Shown piece after piece: positions 56,101 through 64,000 of a stretch of 64,000 nt of DNA. The notes under the pieces were generated by a model. The model was not told the origin of the DNA, ran no database searches, and saw only the letters and a program-made list of their open reading frames with translations. The DNA comes from Elephas maximus indicus (lineage: Eukaryota > Chordata > Mammalia > Proboscidea > Elephantidae), in NCBI RefSeq assembly GCF_024166365.1, contig NC_064827.1, positions 76,151,135 through 76,215,134 on the forward strand, in the 5' to 3' direction. The translations under genes were made by a program, and so were the position numbers. The stretch's first letter is position 1, and each line of letters opens with the position of its first letter.

Positions 56101-59100
56101 TATAAGTATTTTGATGAATGAATGAATGAACAAATGAATGAGTGACTACTGTGTACTACACACCAGAGCAGAAGTTGAAAACTGGTGACCCACATGCATG
56201 TTTTGTTAGATACATTCATATAACGTTGCTACTGTTTTAATCTGCCAACTAAATGTGCAGAAGGCTTCAATATAAATATTGAAATGGTTTGGCTTCTCTT
56301 GATGATTTTGGAAGATCTGACATATGGCCACGATGATTTAGAACTGAGTGGTAGCTGCCACCTATCAGTGGGGCTGTCATTCTTCAATTTGCAACAGTCC
56401 CCACCACTCTTCAAGAACTCACTATATAGTTCAGTTACATCTTTATTGCCACCTATTGCTAGCTCTGTGATCCTGGCCAAACCATCTAAACTGTCTGAGC
56501 CTCACTGTCCTGTAAAATAGGAATAATAACCTGCTTCACTTGGCATTTATAATGATCTAACAAGATAATGCCCTTAAAGTCCTGTGTAAGTGCCTTGCTA
56601 ACTAAAATAATGAATGGGTTCAGTATTATTCTGTGAACCTGTTTTAGTCAGAGATCATTTAGTTTCAGGTAACACAAACCAAATTAAACCAGCAAAAAAG
56701 GGGAATGTATTTATACAGATACAAGGGTGTGTCACAGAATCCAAGGGAAAGAAATACAGCCTCAGGAGAGAGTAGAAGCAGGTATTGGAAAGCTGTCAAA
56801 AACCTTCTGTCTCCTCCCTCTCTCTTTCTTTCTTTATGCAGATCTGTTTCATTCTTCTCTGTTCTGTATTTTGGCTTTCTCTGCTTCTCCACACATGGTA
56901 TAAGATGACCATCCAAATCCAGAAATCTGTTTGAATTGCAAATGCTTGAGAGGAAGGACCCAACTGGCCTAGCTTGGGTCAAGTGGCCACCTCTGACCCA
57001 ATCAGCTAAGGCTAGAAAGTCAAGGTGTTGTAGTACAAACAGTCTTCTGGAATCTGGCCCTGTGGTTAGAGAGTGGGGCTGTTTTCATAGAAAAGGGGTG
57101 ATAGACTGGGCGGATAGCCCACTAAGTGGAACTTTTTGGAGGTTGACCACATTCCCTTTAAGTGATTGGTTGGTGGTTCATTTATGCTTTTGACCCTGTT
57201 CTCACTACCCTCCCCAAGTTTGTCAATCACTGTAAGCAGGAGGCAACCCCAATTGAGGAACTGAGTGAAATGTTTTCTAGGTACACACCAATGGGATTTA
57301 GCCACCTGGGAGGGCCTGTTGCCCAGGTATGAGCATGCCAGCTTCATTCCTTCTTGCACACCTGACAGCATCTGGGTGTTTGGAGGTGCCGATCAGTCAG
57401 GGAATCGAAATTGTCTACAAGTGCTGAATCCTGGTAAGTAACTAAAGTTATTTTATTTACCTAAATAAGTAAATAAGTCCAATCCAATTTGTGAATTGTA
57501 CTGATTATTAACTTTGTCGACCTCACCGAAAATAGGAACTTTAACTTGTAGCAGAAACTGAGAATAACAGATTTACCCCTCCCCGCCTCAGGTAACGTAC
57601 AGTTATCAACTTCTTAAATACCAAAGCTGGAAGGGACTTCAGAGAACAGCTGTGTCATATGGAAAACTCAGGTCCAGCAAGGGGATGTAACTTACTTAAA
57701 GTTATCAAGGAGTCAGTGACTGAGCCAAGCTCGAACCCAAGTCATCTAGATCAGTCGTTTTCAAACAGAGACAATTTTGCCCCCCAGGGGACTTTTGGCA
57801 ATATCTGGAGACATTTTGGGTTGTCACATCTGGAGGGATAATACTGGCACCTAGTGGGTATAGGCCAGGGATGCTACTAAAAATCCTAGAACACACAAGT
57901 CAGCCACCAAATGATTTAATCTAAAATGTCAATAAATACTGAGGTTGAGAAGCCCTGACCCAGATTTTCTTGGTATGTTTTTTTATTAAGCCAGGAGAAT
58001 GCAAGGTTCTTGTCTTACAGAGAATTTTATCATAAAATAAAGAAGCAATTTGGGGACTAGTAGTTACTACTGAGATGATATTGCTAAACCACGTTTGGGA
58101 GGTGGGCTTACTTTGTTGTCATTTTAAAAAGTTTGTTTTTGTCTTCTCTTTGTAAATATAATTTATATTCATTGTAAAATATTTGTAAAGTATAAATAAG
58201 TAGACAAAAGTCATCTACAATTCTACTGTGCTAGGGCTATTGACAGCATTTCTTTGTACTTCCTTTCTGTCTTTTCTCTGTGTTTTAACCAGCCTGAGAG
58301 CATACTCTAAATGCAGTTTTGTGCCCTTTTCCCTTCAATTTCGTAGTTACTACAGAAGTTACTTTCTATTAACAATACTTTGAACACCATTTTTTATGGC
58401 TGTATACTACTCTATTTTATAATGATACCATAATTCCCCTATAGTTGGACATTTAGGTTTTCAAATATTTACCGTTGTGAATAACAAAGCCGTGAACATG
58501 ATTGTTCGGAAGTCACTGACTGTATTTCAAATTATTCTCTTAGAATTCATGCTCCAAATTAAAAAGACTAGGTAAAATATTATGAACCTTTTTAAGGTTT
58601 TTGGTACATGCTACCAAGTTGCTCTCCAGAAAGATTTTTCCAATTTATTCCCTCTCTAGCTGTGTTTGATAGTGCTTGTTTCACTCTGCCTTGGCTAGCA
58701 TTGGATCTATCATTTTTAAACACTTTGAAAATTTGATAGGCAAAAAAAAATCATCTATTTGTTTAAATATGCATTTTGTTAATTACTAATAACTTGGAGA
58801 TTTTTCACATGTCAGTCAACTCTTGACCAGTTCCCTCTACCAACAATTGTGTAGTAAAGAATTTGACTGGTCTTTGTCATCCCCAGTTCCTGGAAGGTAA
58901 CCTCTAAACCTTTGAGATAAGGAATTTAGCTGGCAATGTTGGAAAGACCAACCACATGATTAGAGTTGGAGTTTTGACATCAGCCGACCTGAGGAAGAAG
59001 AGAGAGGGCTGGAGATCGAGTTCAGTTATGTGACTTATGATTTAATCAACCAAGCCCACATAAGGAAACCCCAAAAAGGCTTTGGACATGAAAGCTTGGG

Positions 59101-62100
59101 GGAGCTTCTATGGTTGGCAATATTGTGTATTGTTACACATCGAGGTGTTCGGAGGGTGACACATCCTAACTCCACTGAGAGAGGACAATGGAAGCTTCCC
59201 ATTTCAGACCCGCCCAGACCTCATCCTATGGGTCTCGCCTTTGGCTGGTTCTGATTTGTATCATTTTGCTACAAAAAAAAAAACTGTAAACGTAAGTATA
59301 ACGCTTTCTTGAGTTCTATGAGCTGTTCTATAAATTATCAAACCTGAGGGAGCTAATGAGAACTCCCCAATTTGTAGCCAGCTGGTCAGAAGTGAAGGTG
59401 GTTTGGGAACCCCTTAACTTACAGCTGTTGTCTGAAGTGAGAAAAGTCTTGTGGACTACGCCTGTAACCTGTGAAGTTTAGCCTAACTCCAGGTAGTTGG
59501 TGTCAGAACTCATTGCAACAATACATTTGCTTGACAATTGGTCCTTCAGGAGATAGAAATGAATTTTCCTATGTGTCGGGTGTTTAAATTTCTTCATAGT
59601 ATTTAAAAGTATCTATTAATTTGATTTATTTGTTTATTGCCTGTCTGGCACATAGTTAATGTCCAGTAATCATTAGTCATTGTGGCTGATATGCTTATGG
59701 CTCAGCAAATGGAAATCAGCTCTGGGATCCTGCCCTTTTGATTTTCAGTGATGGCATCCATTTGAATAAAATATAGACAGTGAAAATTTGGAAACCTCTG
59801 TCAAAGGAATTGATTTTCCACTAGATTCTTTTTCTCTCCTAAAAAGTATAGTTTGACCCCATGCCTAAGAAGTAGGAAAAATGTAAGTGAAATCGTTAGT
59901 CGCTTGTGTTATTAAGGCAAATCCCTCAAAGGGCTTAGAACTCCTTTGTGGTTATTTGTGCTGGTGTTTGACTTGGCAGCAACACAAACCCAAGATCTTC
60001 TGACCCTGGGTACCCCCCGTAAGGTCCAAAAGCTCTCCAAGATCTGTAGCTAGAGAAACGATTATATTTTGTTTTAGATATAGACTGAGACTTGTTTCAT
60101 CTCCAGGTAGGTATTTGAGTTCCACACATAGTATAAATGCTTCATGTGACACTTTGTACATCCAGTGAAGACCTATATGTAAGGCACAGAACTTCCTAGG
60201 CAAGAAGTAATTCCTGATGTGGTGTGGTATAGTGAATATGGGAGTTGAAGAGATATGAGTCCAAATTTCTACTCTGCTACTCACAGCAATGAGACCCAGA
60301 GGAAAGGATATAATTTTTCTGAGCTTTAGTTCTCTCATCTGCAAAATGGTAATACTTGCCCCTCAACTCCCAGGGGTGAGTGAGGATAGTGAGGATGGAA
60401 GAATTCTCAGGGCATGATTCAGTACAAGGAAAGTGCTCAATGAAAGTATCTGTTTCCATAAAATTCTTCATTCTTTTTTTGTTTTTAGTTGTGATGAAAA
60501 TATACTTAGCAAATATATGCCATCTCAACAATTTGTGTTTCATTCTTAGAAGAAATAATCTTCTATATGCCTATTCGGCTGGTGAAATTTTATTCTCAGG
60601 TCAGATGAATGGAAAATACAGAGATCTTGCTGTTATCAAAACAGGGTTTGAAACCCATCTCAGCTGTTTACTAGCCGTAACACCTTATAATAGAAGTGAC
60701 CTAATCTATCTTTAGTTTCCTTATCTCTAAAATGAGGAAGCTACTATTTATTGAGCACTTATTTGCTTAAAACTGCAATAACATTGCCTGCTTTTGTGTT
60801 AATGACTACATATCCTGGGAAATTTGGCCTGTGGCTTCTAGTGGGAATGAATTTTTTTAGAAGATGTTGGACTCTTCTGAATGGGCCTGGGGCAGGGTAG
60901 TCAGCAAAGTGGAAGAGGGTTTAGAAAGGGTGCTTGAAGGCCTCTGAAAACAGATTGACCACATTCTTAATTGTACCTGTGGCTTTTCAACCTTGGGGAC
61001 TTTGATACGGCTTAGGGATTGGGGTTTGGAAGGTGACCCTACCCGGCCCCAGCGTCAAGGTCAGAGGCTTCTGAGCCCAGATGTTTTAGGTGTTTGCCTT
61101 CCTTCTGGACCAGAAACCAGGACCTGGACCACGCCAGAGGTAACCAGCCCCCCACCATCCCCAAGAACATTCCACACATCATCAGCAGCCATCGGAAACC
61201 AGCTGTATGTCTTTGGAGGGGGAGAGAGAGGCGCCCAGCCTGTACAGGATGTGAAGCTGCACGTGTTTGACGCAAGTATGGACTGGCAGGCACCTTGGGG
61301 CTGCCACTGTAACCTGGTCAGGGCCAACTGGCTTGTGGCTTACTTGGTGCAGGAAGCAGAGGTTAGAAAATGAAACCCTGATTGAGTGTCTCAATTCTAG
61401 ACTTCTTTGATACATGCCTTGGCTGATACCTTCCCTCACACAGTAAAATTTACATTAAAAAAAAAAATTTGCATTTAAGAAAGGTATAAATGATCAAATT
61501 TTTAAAACGTTTAAACAATGAAGTTTATAAAGTAAAAGTTTTCCTTTTAGCCTTTCCTTTCTGCTCCCCAGACAGAGGTAAACACTGTTAAAAACCAACC
61601 AAACCCATTGCTGTTGAGTGGATTCCTGCTGATAACGACCCTGTAGGACAGAGTAGAACTGCTCCATAGGGTTTCCAAGGAGCAGCTGGTAGATTCGAAC
61701 TGCCCACCTTTTGGTTAGCAGCCGAACTCTTAACCACTGCACCACCAGGGCTCCTTCTCTTACTAGTGGGCATTTATAAATAATGTTTTATAAAAAATAT
61801 CTGACAAAAATGCTTTTCATTTGTTTTGCAGTAAAATGCAACTTGTCTTGAGGAAATGCATTAAGCAAAATTTCATACTTGCAGTATAAAATTGGAAGAA
61901 TTAAGACACTTCACAGTCAAACTCTTCTCTCTCTAGAAAGAATGAACTTTGTGGTTCTTCTAAAGCAGCTTTTAAAAAAATTTAGATGGACAGGAACCAT
62001 TCCCGAAGACAACTCATCAGACACGGAAGGGACTGGACAATGGGTTGGAGAGAGAGGCTGATGTAGAGTGAGCTACTTGCATCAGGTGGACACTTGAGAC

Positions 62101-63965
62101 TGTGTTGGCATCTCCTGCCTGGAGGGGAGATGGGAGGATAGAGGGGGTTAGAAACTGGCAAAACGGTCACGAAAGGAGAGACTGGAAGGGCTGACTCATT
62201 AGGGGGAGAGTAAGTGGGAGTGTGGAGTAAGGTGTATGTATATAAGCTTATATGTGACAGACTGACTTGATTTGTAAACGTTCACTTAAAGCTCAATAAA
62301 AATTATTAAAAGAAAAAAAATTTAGATGATAGTGGCTTTAAATATATGAAACTATAAGGAAGAAGTAAATAAATATGTGTGTATGTATATGTTTGTACGT
62401 GTGTGTGTATATACATGTATAGACAGATACATAAAAAAAAATGAACCTGTTGCCGATGAGTCAATTCCAAGTCATCATGACCGTATAGGACACGACAGGA
62501 CTTCCCCATAGGGTTTCCAAGGAGCGGCTGGTGGATTTGAGCTGCTGACCTTTTGATTAGAAGCCAAACGCTTAACCACTGCACCACCAGGGCTTATTAC
62601 TGACATCTCAGAGCGTTTCCAGTCTTTTTTTTTTAACATAGCAGAGATAATCCCATACGTAATAATTGTATCTTACATTTTTCATTTAAGCATTTCCTCA
62701 TACGATCACAAAGTCTAAACTAACGTTTTTAATAAATGCATACTATTTCATCGTGTCTGTACCAATAACCTGTTGTTGGACCTACGCTATTTCCAACTCT
62801 TCTCTATTACCAACAACATTATGATAAATATATTTATGTATAAACCTTTTCAGATTATTTTAAATTGTATTCCTTGGAACATGGAGGGGGGAGGCCTCCT
62901 TGAACAACCAACAGGCATGTCATAAATGGTAATTCAAAGGTAAATTGTTTATTGTTTAGAAGGTCTTTGTCTCAAATAGTTTTTGCAGCACTCCTTTAAA
63001 ACTTTTCTGGTATGTTGAAATGATTCATTGATTTACCAGAATTCTGTACATGTACAACTTTGAAGATATGAAGAGCTGCCTACAGTAGAATGCACTGTTA
63101 GAATAATAGCAATATTAATAATTCATCTATTGAATACCTTTGTTCATGTGTTATCTCCTTTAATCTACACCTCAATCCTTAGAGGCAGGTATTTTCAGGT
63201 ATTGTTGTATCCCCATTTTATAGCTGTAGAAAATACAGTTTATAGAAAAACTGGCCTAAGGCCACATAGTTATTTAGTCAGAGAACCAGATTTCAAACTT
63301 CAAGGCCCTCGTTCCAACCATTACCTAACCCTAACCGTAACCCAGTGGCAGTCTTGTTAACTTTAATAGTTACCTATTTTTTTCTCATTCTTCCCCCCCC
63401 CCCTTATTCTTTTAACAAAGCAATTAAAGACATTATCCTTTTAAAAAGGAAAACTAAACGCCCGTTACAGATGACGGCTACTCATTCTTTTTAACTTTGG
63501 GGCGGTTGTAGGTTGAAGCTGAAGGGAGGTCTTCTTTAATTCAAAGCAAGGAATGACTTCCTAATGCCCAGAAGAAGGGGCAGGCCTGTTAATAAATAAG
63601 CTCTCCAGCCCTGGAAGTGTCCAAGCAGAGGCTGTGCAGGCTATAGAGGCTGTGGAGGGAAGCCTGGATTGGGTTGGTGAGCTTGAGCGAATGACGGCAA
63701 AGTCCCTTCCTGCTTGGAGCACCTCTGCTGACAAGTGGTAAAGAAGCTTGGATGTATTTCTCATGTTCTTGCTTCATGGCTTTGCCATCTAATGCCAATG
63801 AATTTACTTTTCTAGATACTCTGACCTGGTCACAGCCAGAGACACTTGGAAAACCCCCATCGCCCCGGCATGGTCATGTGATGGTGGCAGCAGGGACAAA
63901 GCTCTTCATCCATGGAGGCTTAGCAGGGGACAAATTCTATGATGATCTCCATTGTATTGATATAA
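50084..63965 (+). CDS. RABEPK: RABEPK, Rab9 effector with kelch motifs (5' part: five coding exons)
   Basis: Known as p40, it binds Rab9-GTP and promotes endosome-to-trans-Golgi transport of mannose-6-phosphate receptors. Coding exons: 50084-50136, 54369-54526, 57281-57433, 61114-61275 and 63816-63965. They join in phase to about 225 of the roughly 372 residues: MKLLPVLEPGDKPRKAT-W-YTLTPPGD and so on. Four of the expected six kelch blades are visible by their GG pairs: VFIVGGANPN, IWVFGGADQS, LYVFGGGERG and LFIHGGLAGD. All acceptors are AG. No stop or frameshift interrupts the joined exons. Two donors have a competing GT 4 nt downstream. The remaining exons lie off the right edge. Differences from the human protein that I recall are scattered and conservative. 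Confidence 0.95.
50397..50479. repeat. 83-bp duplicate, copy 2
   Basis: The same 83 bp as 48516-48598, with two transitions (C/T at the GAYATG site, G/A at TTCRGTG). It lies in RABEPK intron 2, about 260 bp after the exon. Confidence 0.95.
50774..50928 (+). mobile_element. L1-type 3' tail, type II (end only)
   Basis: TGTGCTGTCTCATTAAGGGG ... GTATGAGAGACTGACTTGAA ... TTTCACTC and an A-rich end; matches the end of 36189-36880. Confidence 0.65.
51091..51255 (-). repeat. AfroSINE (short form)
   Basis: CCATTGCCATCAAGTTGATT to CACCAGGGCTCC. A perfect 12-bp duplication, GATGCTATAAAA, lies at 51079-51090 and 51256-51267. Confidence 0.95.
51286..51414 (-). repeat. AfroSINE (short form, slightly reduced)
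   Basis: AACTAAACCCATTGCTATGG to TTAACCACTGCACCACC; lacks part of the middle and the head. Confidence 0.88.
51415..52197 (+). mobile_element. L1-type LINE 3' end
   Basis: AACCATAAGGAGATACTAAT ... GACTGAGCAATGCCACTC ... AATGTGGTATATACACACAG ... poly(A) ending near 52197. Non-coding relic of the ORF2 end and 3' UTR. Confidence 0.8.
53205..53368 (-). repeat. AfroSINE (short form)
   Basis: ACCAAATCCGTTGCCATCCA to CACCACCAGGGCTCCC. Confidence 0.93.
53680..53970 (-). repeat. MIR SINE split by a truncated AfroSINE
   Basis: GAAATGAGGAAGCTAAGGTT before the insertion and TAGCTGAGCTGGGACTTGAA after it reconstruct the usual MIR order. Confidence 0.85.
53763..53870 (+). repeat. AfroSINE, 5'-truncated, inside MIR
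   Basis: Only the 3' two-thirds (ATCCGCCAGGCGCTCCTTGG to GATGGCGCTGGG plus T-rich tail). A perfect 10-bp duplication, AAGGTTCAGA, lies at 53753-53762 and 53871-53880. Confidence 0.96.
53972..54148. repeat. 59-bp tandem repeat, three copies
   Basis: Exact 59-bp period starting at 53972, 54031 and 54090 (ATAACCACTATCCTACCCC ... TTAGTTTCC). Copies differ at one or two bases. About 220 bp upstream of RABEPK exon 3. Confidence 0.98.
54369..54526 (+). CDS. RABEPK: RABEPK coding exon 2 (exon 3)
   Basis: 158 nt completing Trp18 and encoding YTLTPPGDSPCARVGHSCSY to SDVHAMDL plus one base. Contains kelch signature VFIVGG. Acceptor TTGGCAG, donor GTAAGA. Confidence 0.95.
54890..55310 (+). repeat. L2 LINE 3' region
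   Basis: ACTGTGTCACTCCCTTGTTT, CCTTCAAGCCTTTACATACT, GATTAAATGTCATTTTC and AGTTTTCCCTGATACTCC in L2 order. Confidence 0.75.
55318..55928. mobile_element. Tigger-family non-autonomous element with TA duplication
   Basis: Left end CAGTCATGCATTGCTTAATG and right end ATACAGGACATGGCTG form imperfect inverted repeats flanked by TA at 55316-55317 and 55929-55930. The subterminal text (TGGGACCATGGCCGTATATG, TTCAACATTGCCCAAA) matches the right part of the element at 42637-43851. No transposase: an internally deleted relative. Confidence 0.8.
55935..56140 (+). repeat. L2 LINE 3' end
   Basis: TTGTCTGTTTGCCCCACAAA, TTGTATCCCTAACTACTACC, AGCACCTGGCACAGAATAGG and the final TGAATGAATGAATGAA. Confidence 0.85.
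56640..57130. other. unclassified old repeat-like block
   Basis: AGTTTCAGGTAACACAAACC ... GGACCCAACTGGCCTAGCTT has the look of a known dispersed mammalian repeat, but I cannot name it. Confidence 0.3.
57281..57433 (+). CDS. RABEPK: RABEPK coding exon 3 (exon 4)
   Basis: 153 nt: THQWDLATWEGLLPRYEHAS to GNRNCLQVLNP. Contains IWVFGG. The acceptor TTTTCTAG ends at 57280; the donor is GTAAGT. Confidence 0.95.
57640..57749 (-). repeat. MIR-like fragment
   Basis: GGGGATGTAACTTACTTAAA and GAGCCAAGCTCGAACCCAAG, directly left of the MER20. Confidence 0.55.
57750..57957 (+). mobile_element. MER20 (hAT-Charlie, non-autonomous)
   Basis: Nearly full length: TTTTGCCCCCCAGGGGACTT, GCAATATCTGGAGACATTTT, CACCTAGTGGGTATAGGCCA and TGAGGTTGAGAAGCCCTGA. 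Confidence 0.88.
58140..58660 (-). repeat. L1M-type LINE fragment
   Basis: Antisense 3' L1 text: TTTTTTATGGCTGTATACTA, CATTTAGGTTTTCAAAT and GTGAATAACAAAGCCGTGAA. Confidence 0.65.
58870..59530 (+). mobile_element. old LTR-like fossil
   Basis: A dispersed-repeat block with GGCTTTGGACATGAAAGCTT, GAGTTCTATGAGCTGTTCTA, GTAGCCAGCTGGTCAGAAGT and GGTAGTTGGTGTCAGAACTC resembles the 3' part of an old mammalian LTR. Non-coding fossil; family uncertain. Confidence 0.4.
60225..60400 (+). repeat. MIR SINE
   Basis: TGGTATAGTGAATATGGGAG ... AGTTCTCTCATCTGCAAAAT core. Confidence 0.7.
60650..60775 (+). repeat. MIR-like SINE fragment
   Basis: TTTGAAACCCATCTCAGCTG ... TTTCCTTATCTCTAAAATGA. Confidence 0.6.
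61114..61275 (+). CDS. RABEPK: RABEPK coding exon 4 (exon 5)
   Basis: 162 nt: ETRTWTTPEVTSPPPSPRTF to VKLHVFDA plus one base. Contains LYVFGGGERG. Acceptor CTGGACCAG, donor GTATGG. Confidence 0.95.
61590..61754 (-). repeat. AfroSINE (short form)
   Basis: ACCAACCAAACCCATTGCTG to CACCACCAGGGCTCC; lies about 310 bp after RABEPK exon 5. Confidence 0.93.
61989..62312 (+). mobile_element. L1-type 3' tail, type II
   Basis: GGAACCATTCCCGAAGACAA ... TGACAGACTGACTTGATTTG ... CACTTAAAGCTCAATAAAAA. The duplicated AAAAAAATTTAGATG lies at about 61974-61988 and 62314-62328, so this is a complete short insertion. Confidence 0.75.
62375..62424. repeat. TG/TA simple repeat
   Basis: TGTGTGTATGTATATG ... GTGTGTGTATATACATG. 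Confidence 0.85.
62432..62593 (-). repeat. AfroSINE (short form)
   Basis: AATGAACCTGTTGCCGATGA to CTGCACCACCAGGGCT; adjoins a TG/TA simple repeat at 62375-62424. Confidence 0.92.
62640..62860 (-). repeat. L1M-type LINE fragment
   Basis: Antisense 3' L1 text (TGCATACTATTTCATCGTGT, TTGGACCTACGCTATTTCCA). Confidence 0.5.
63120..63330 (-). repeat. MIR/L2-like repeat
   Basis: GTATCCCCATTTTATAGCTG, GGCCTAAGGCCACATAG and AGAACCAGATTTCAAAC follow the minus-strand MIR order. Confidence 0.65.
63816..63965 (+). CDS. RABEPK: RABEPK coding exon 5 (exon 6)
   Basis: 150 nt: NTLTWSQPETLGKPPSPRHG to DDLHCIDI plus one base of Ser. Contains LFIHGG. Acceptor TTTTCTAG. The in-phase donor inferred from the human protein (DIS-DMKW) is GTAGGT at 63966; AG/GTAAAG lies 4 nt further. 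Confidence 0.9.
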
Positions 63966-64000
63966 GTAGGTAAAGTAGGGGCTTATCAGCTTAAAATTAA

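Overview
The window is vertebrate, nuclear, intron-rich DNA from an afrotherian mammal, most likely an elephant. More than 25 copies of a tRNA-derived SINE of the AfroSINE type are scattered on both strands, many with clean target-site duplications. Their 3' ends resemble the 3' end of an RTE-type LINE that is also present here. The window also carries L1 tails that look afrotherian-specific, on top of the usual old mammalian layer (MIR, L2, MER20, Tigger, hAT, old LTRs).

Three host genes can be read exon by exon, in the order known from the human 9q33.3 region (SCAI - PPP6C - RABEPK). (1) About 4.5-5.6 kb, minus strand: CpG-island promoter, first coding exon and second exon of SCAI; the rest of SCAI lies left of the window. 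(2) 11.4-41.8 kb, minus strand: all seven coding exons of PPP6C, which join in phase to an intact 305-residue catalytic subunit of protein phosphatase 6; its CpG-island promoter is at 41.3-42.1 kb. (3) 48.8 kb to the right edge, plus strand: RABEPK, with a CpG-island first exon and five coding exons (about the first 225 residues, four kelch repeats); the 3' end lies outside. SCAI and PPP6C run the same way (tail of PPP6C to head of SCAI, about 6 kb apart). PPP6C and RABEPK are divergent, with about 7 kb between their promoters.

Region by region: 0-4.5 kb is SCAI intron 2 with MIR, L2, a short TIR element and two SINEs. 5.6-8.9 kb is intergenic and sparse. About 8.9-11.4 kb is probably the long PPP6C 3' UTR. 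PPP6C introns 2-5 hold an L1 ORF1 fragment, a hAT transposase relic and SINEs. The 17.5-kb intron 1 holds an L1M copy carrying an old LTR that itself carries a SINE, a MER20 split by a SINE, an RTE LINE with a nearly open frame and SINE-in-SINE nests. 42.1-48.6 kb is intergenic with a Tigger relic encoding part of a transposase, an L1 tail and a 110-bp triplicate. RABEPK introns hold a split L2, an 83-bp duplicate of promoter-proximal DNA, a 59-bp triplicate, the deleted sister of the Tigger element and MER20.

The three genes are unrelated in pathway: SCAI is a nuclear cofactor acting on MRTF/SRF transcription and DNA repair, PPP6C is a Ser/Thr phosphatase, and RABEPK is a Rab9 effector in endosome-to-Golgi transport. 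No CRISPR array, prokaryotic operon or clearly new system was seen. The most unusual points are two 4-nt tandem splice donors in RABEPK, the near-identical 83-bp pair bracketing its first exon, and the well-preserved nested retroelement insertions.
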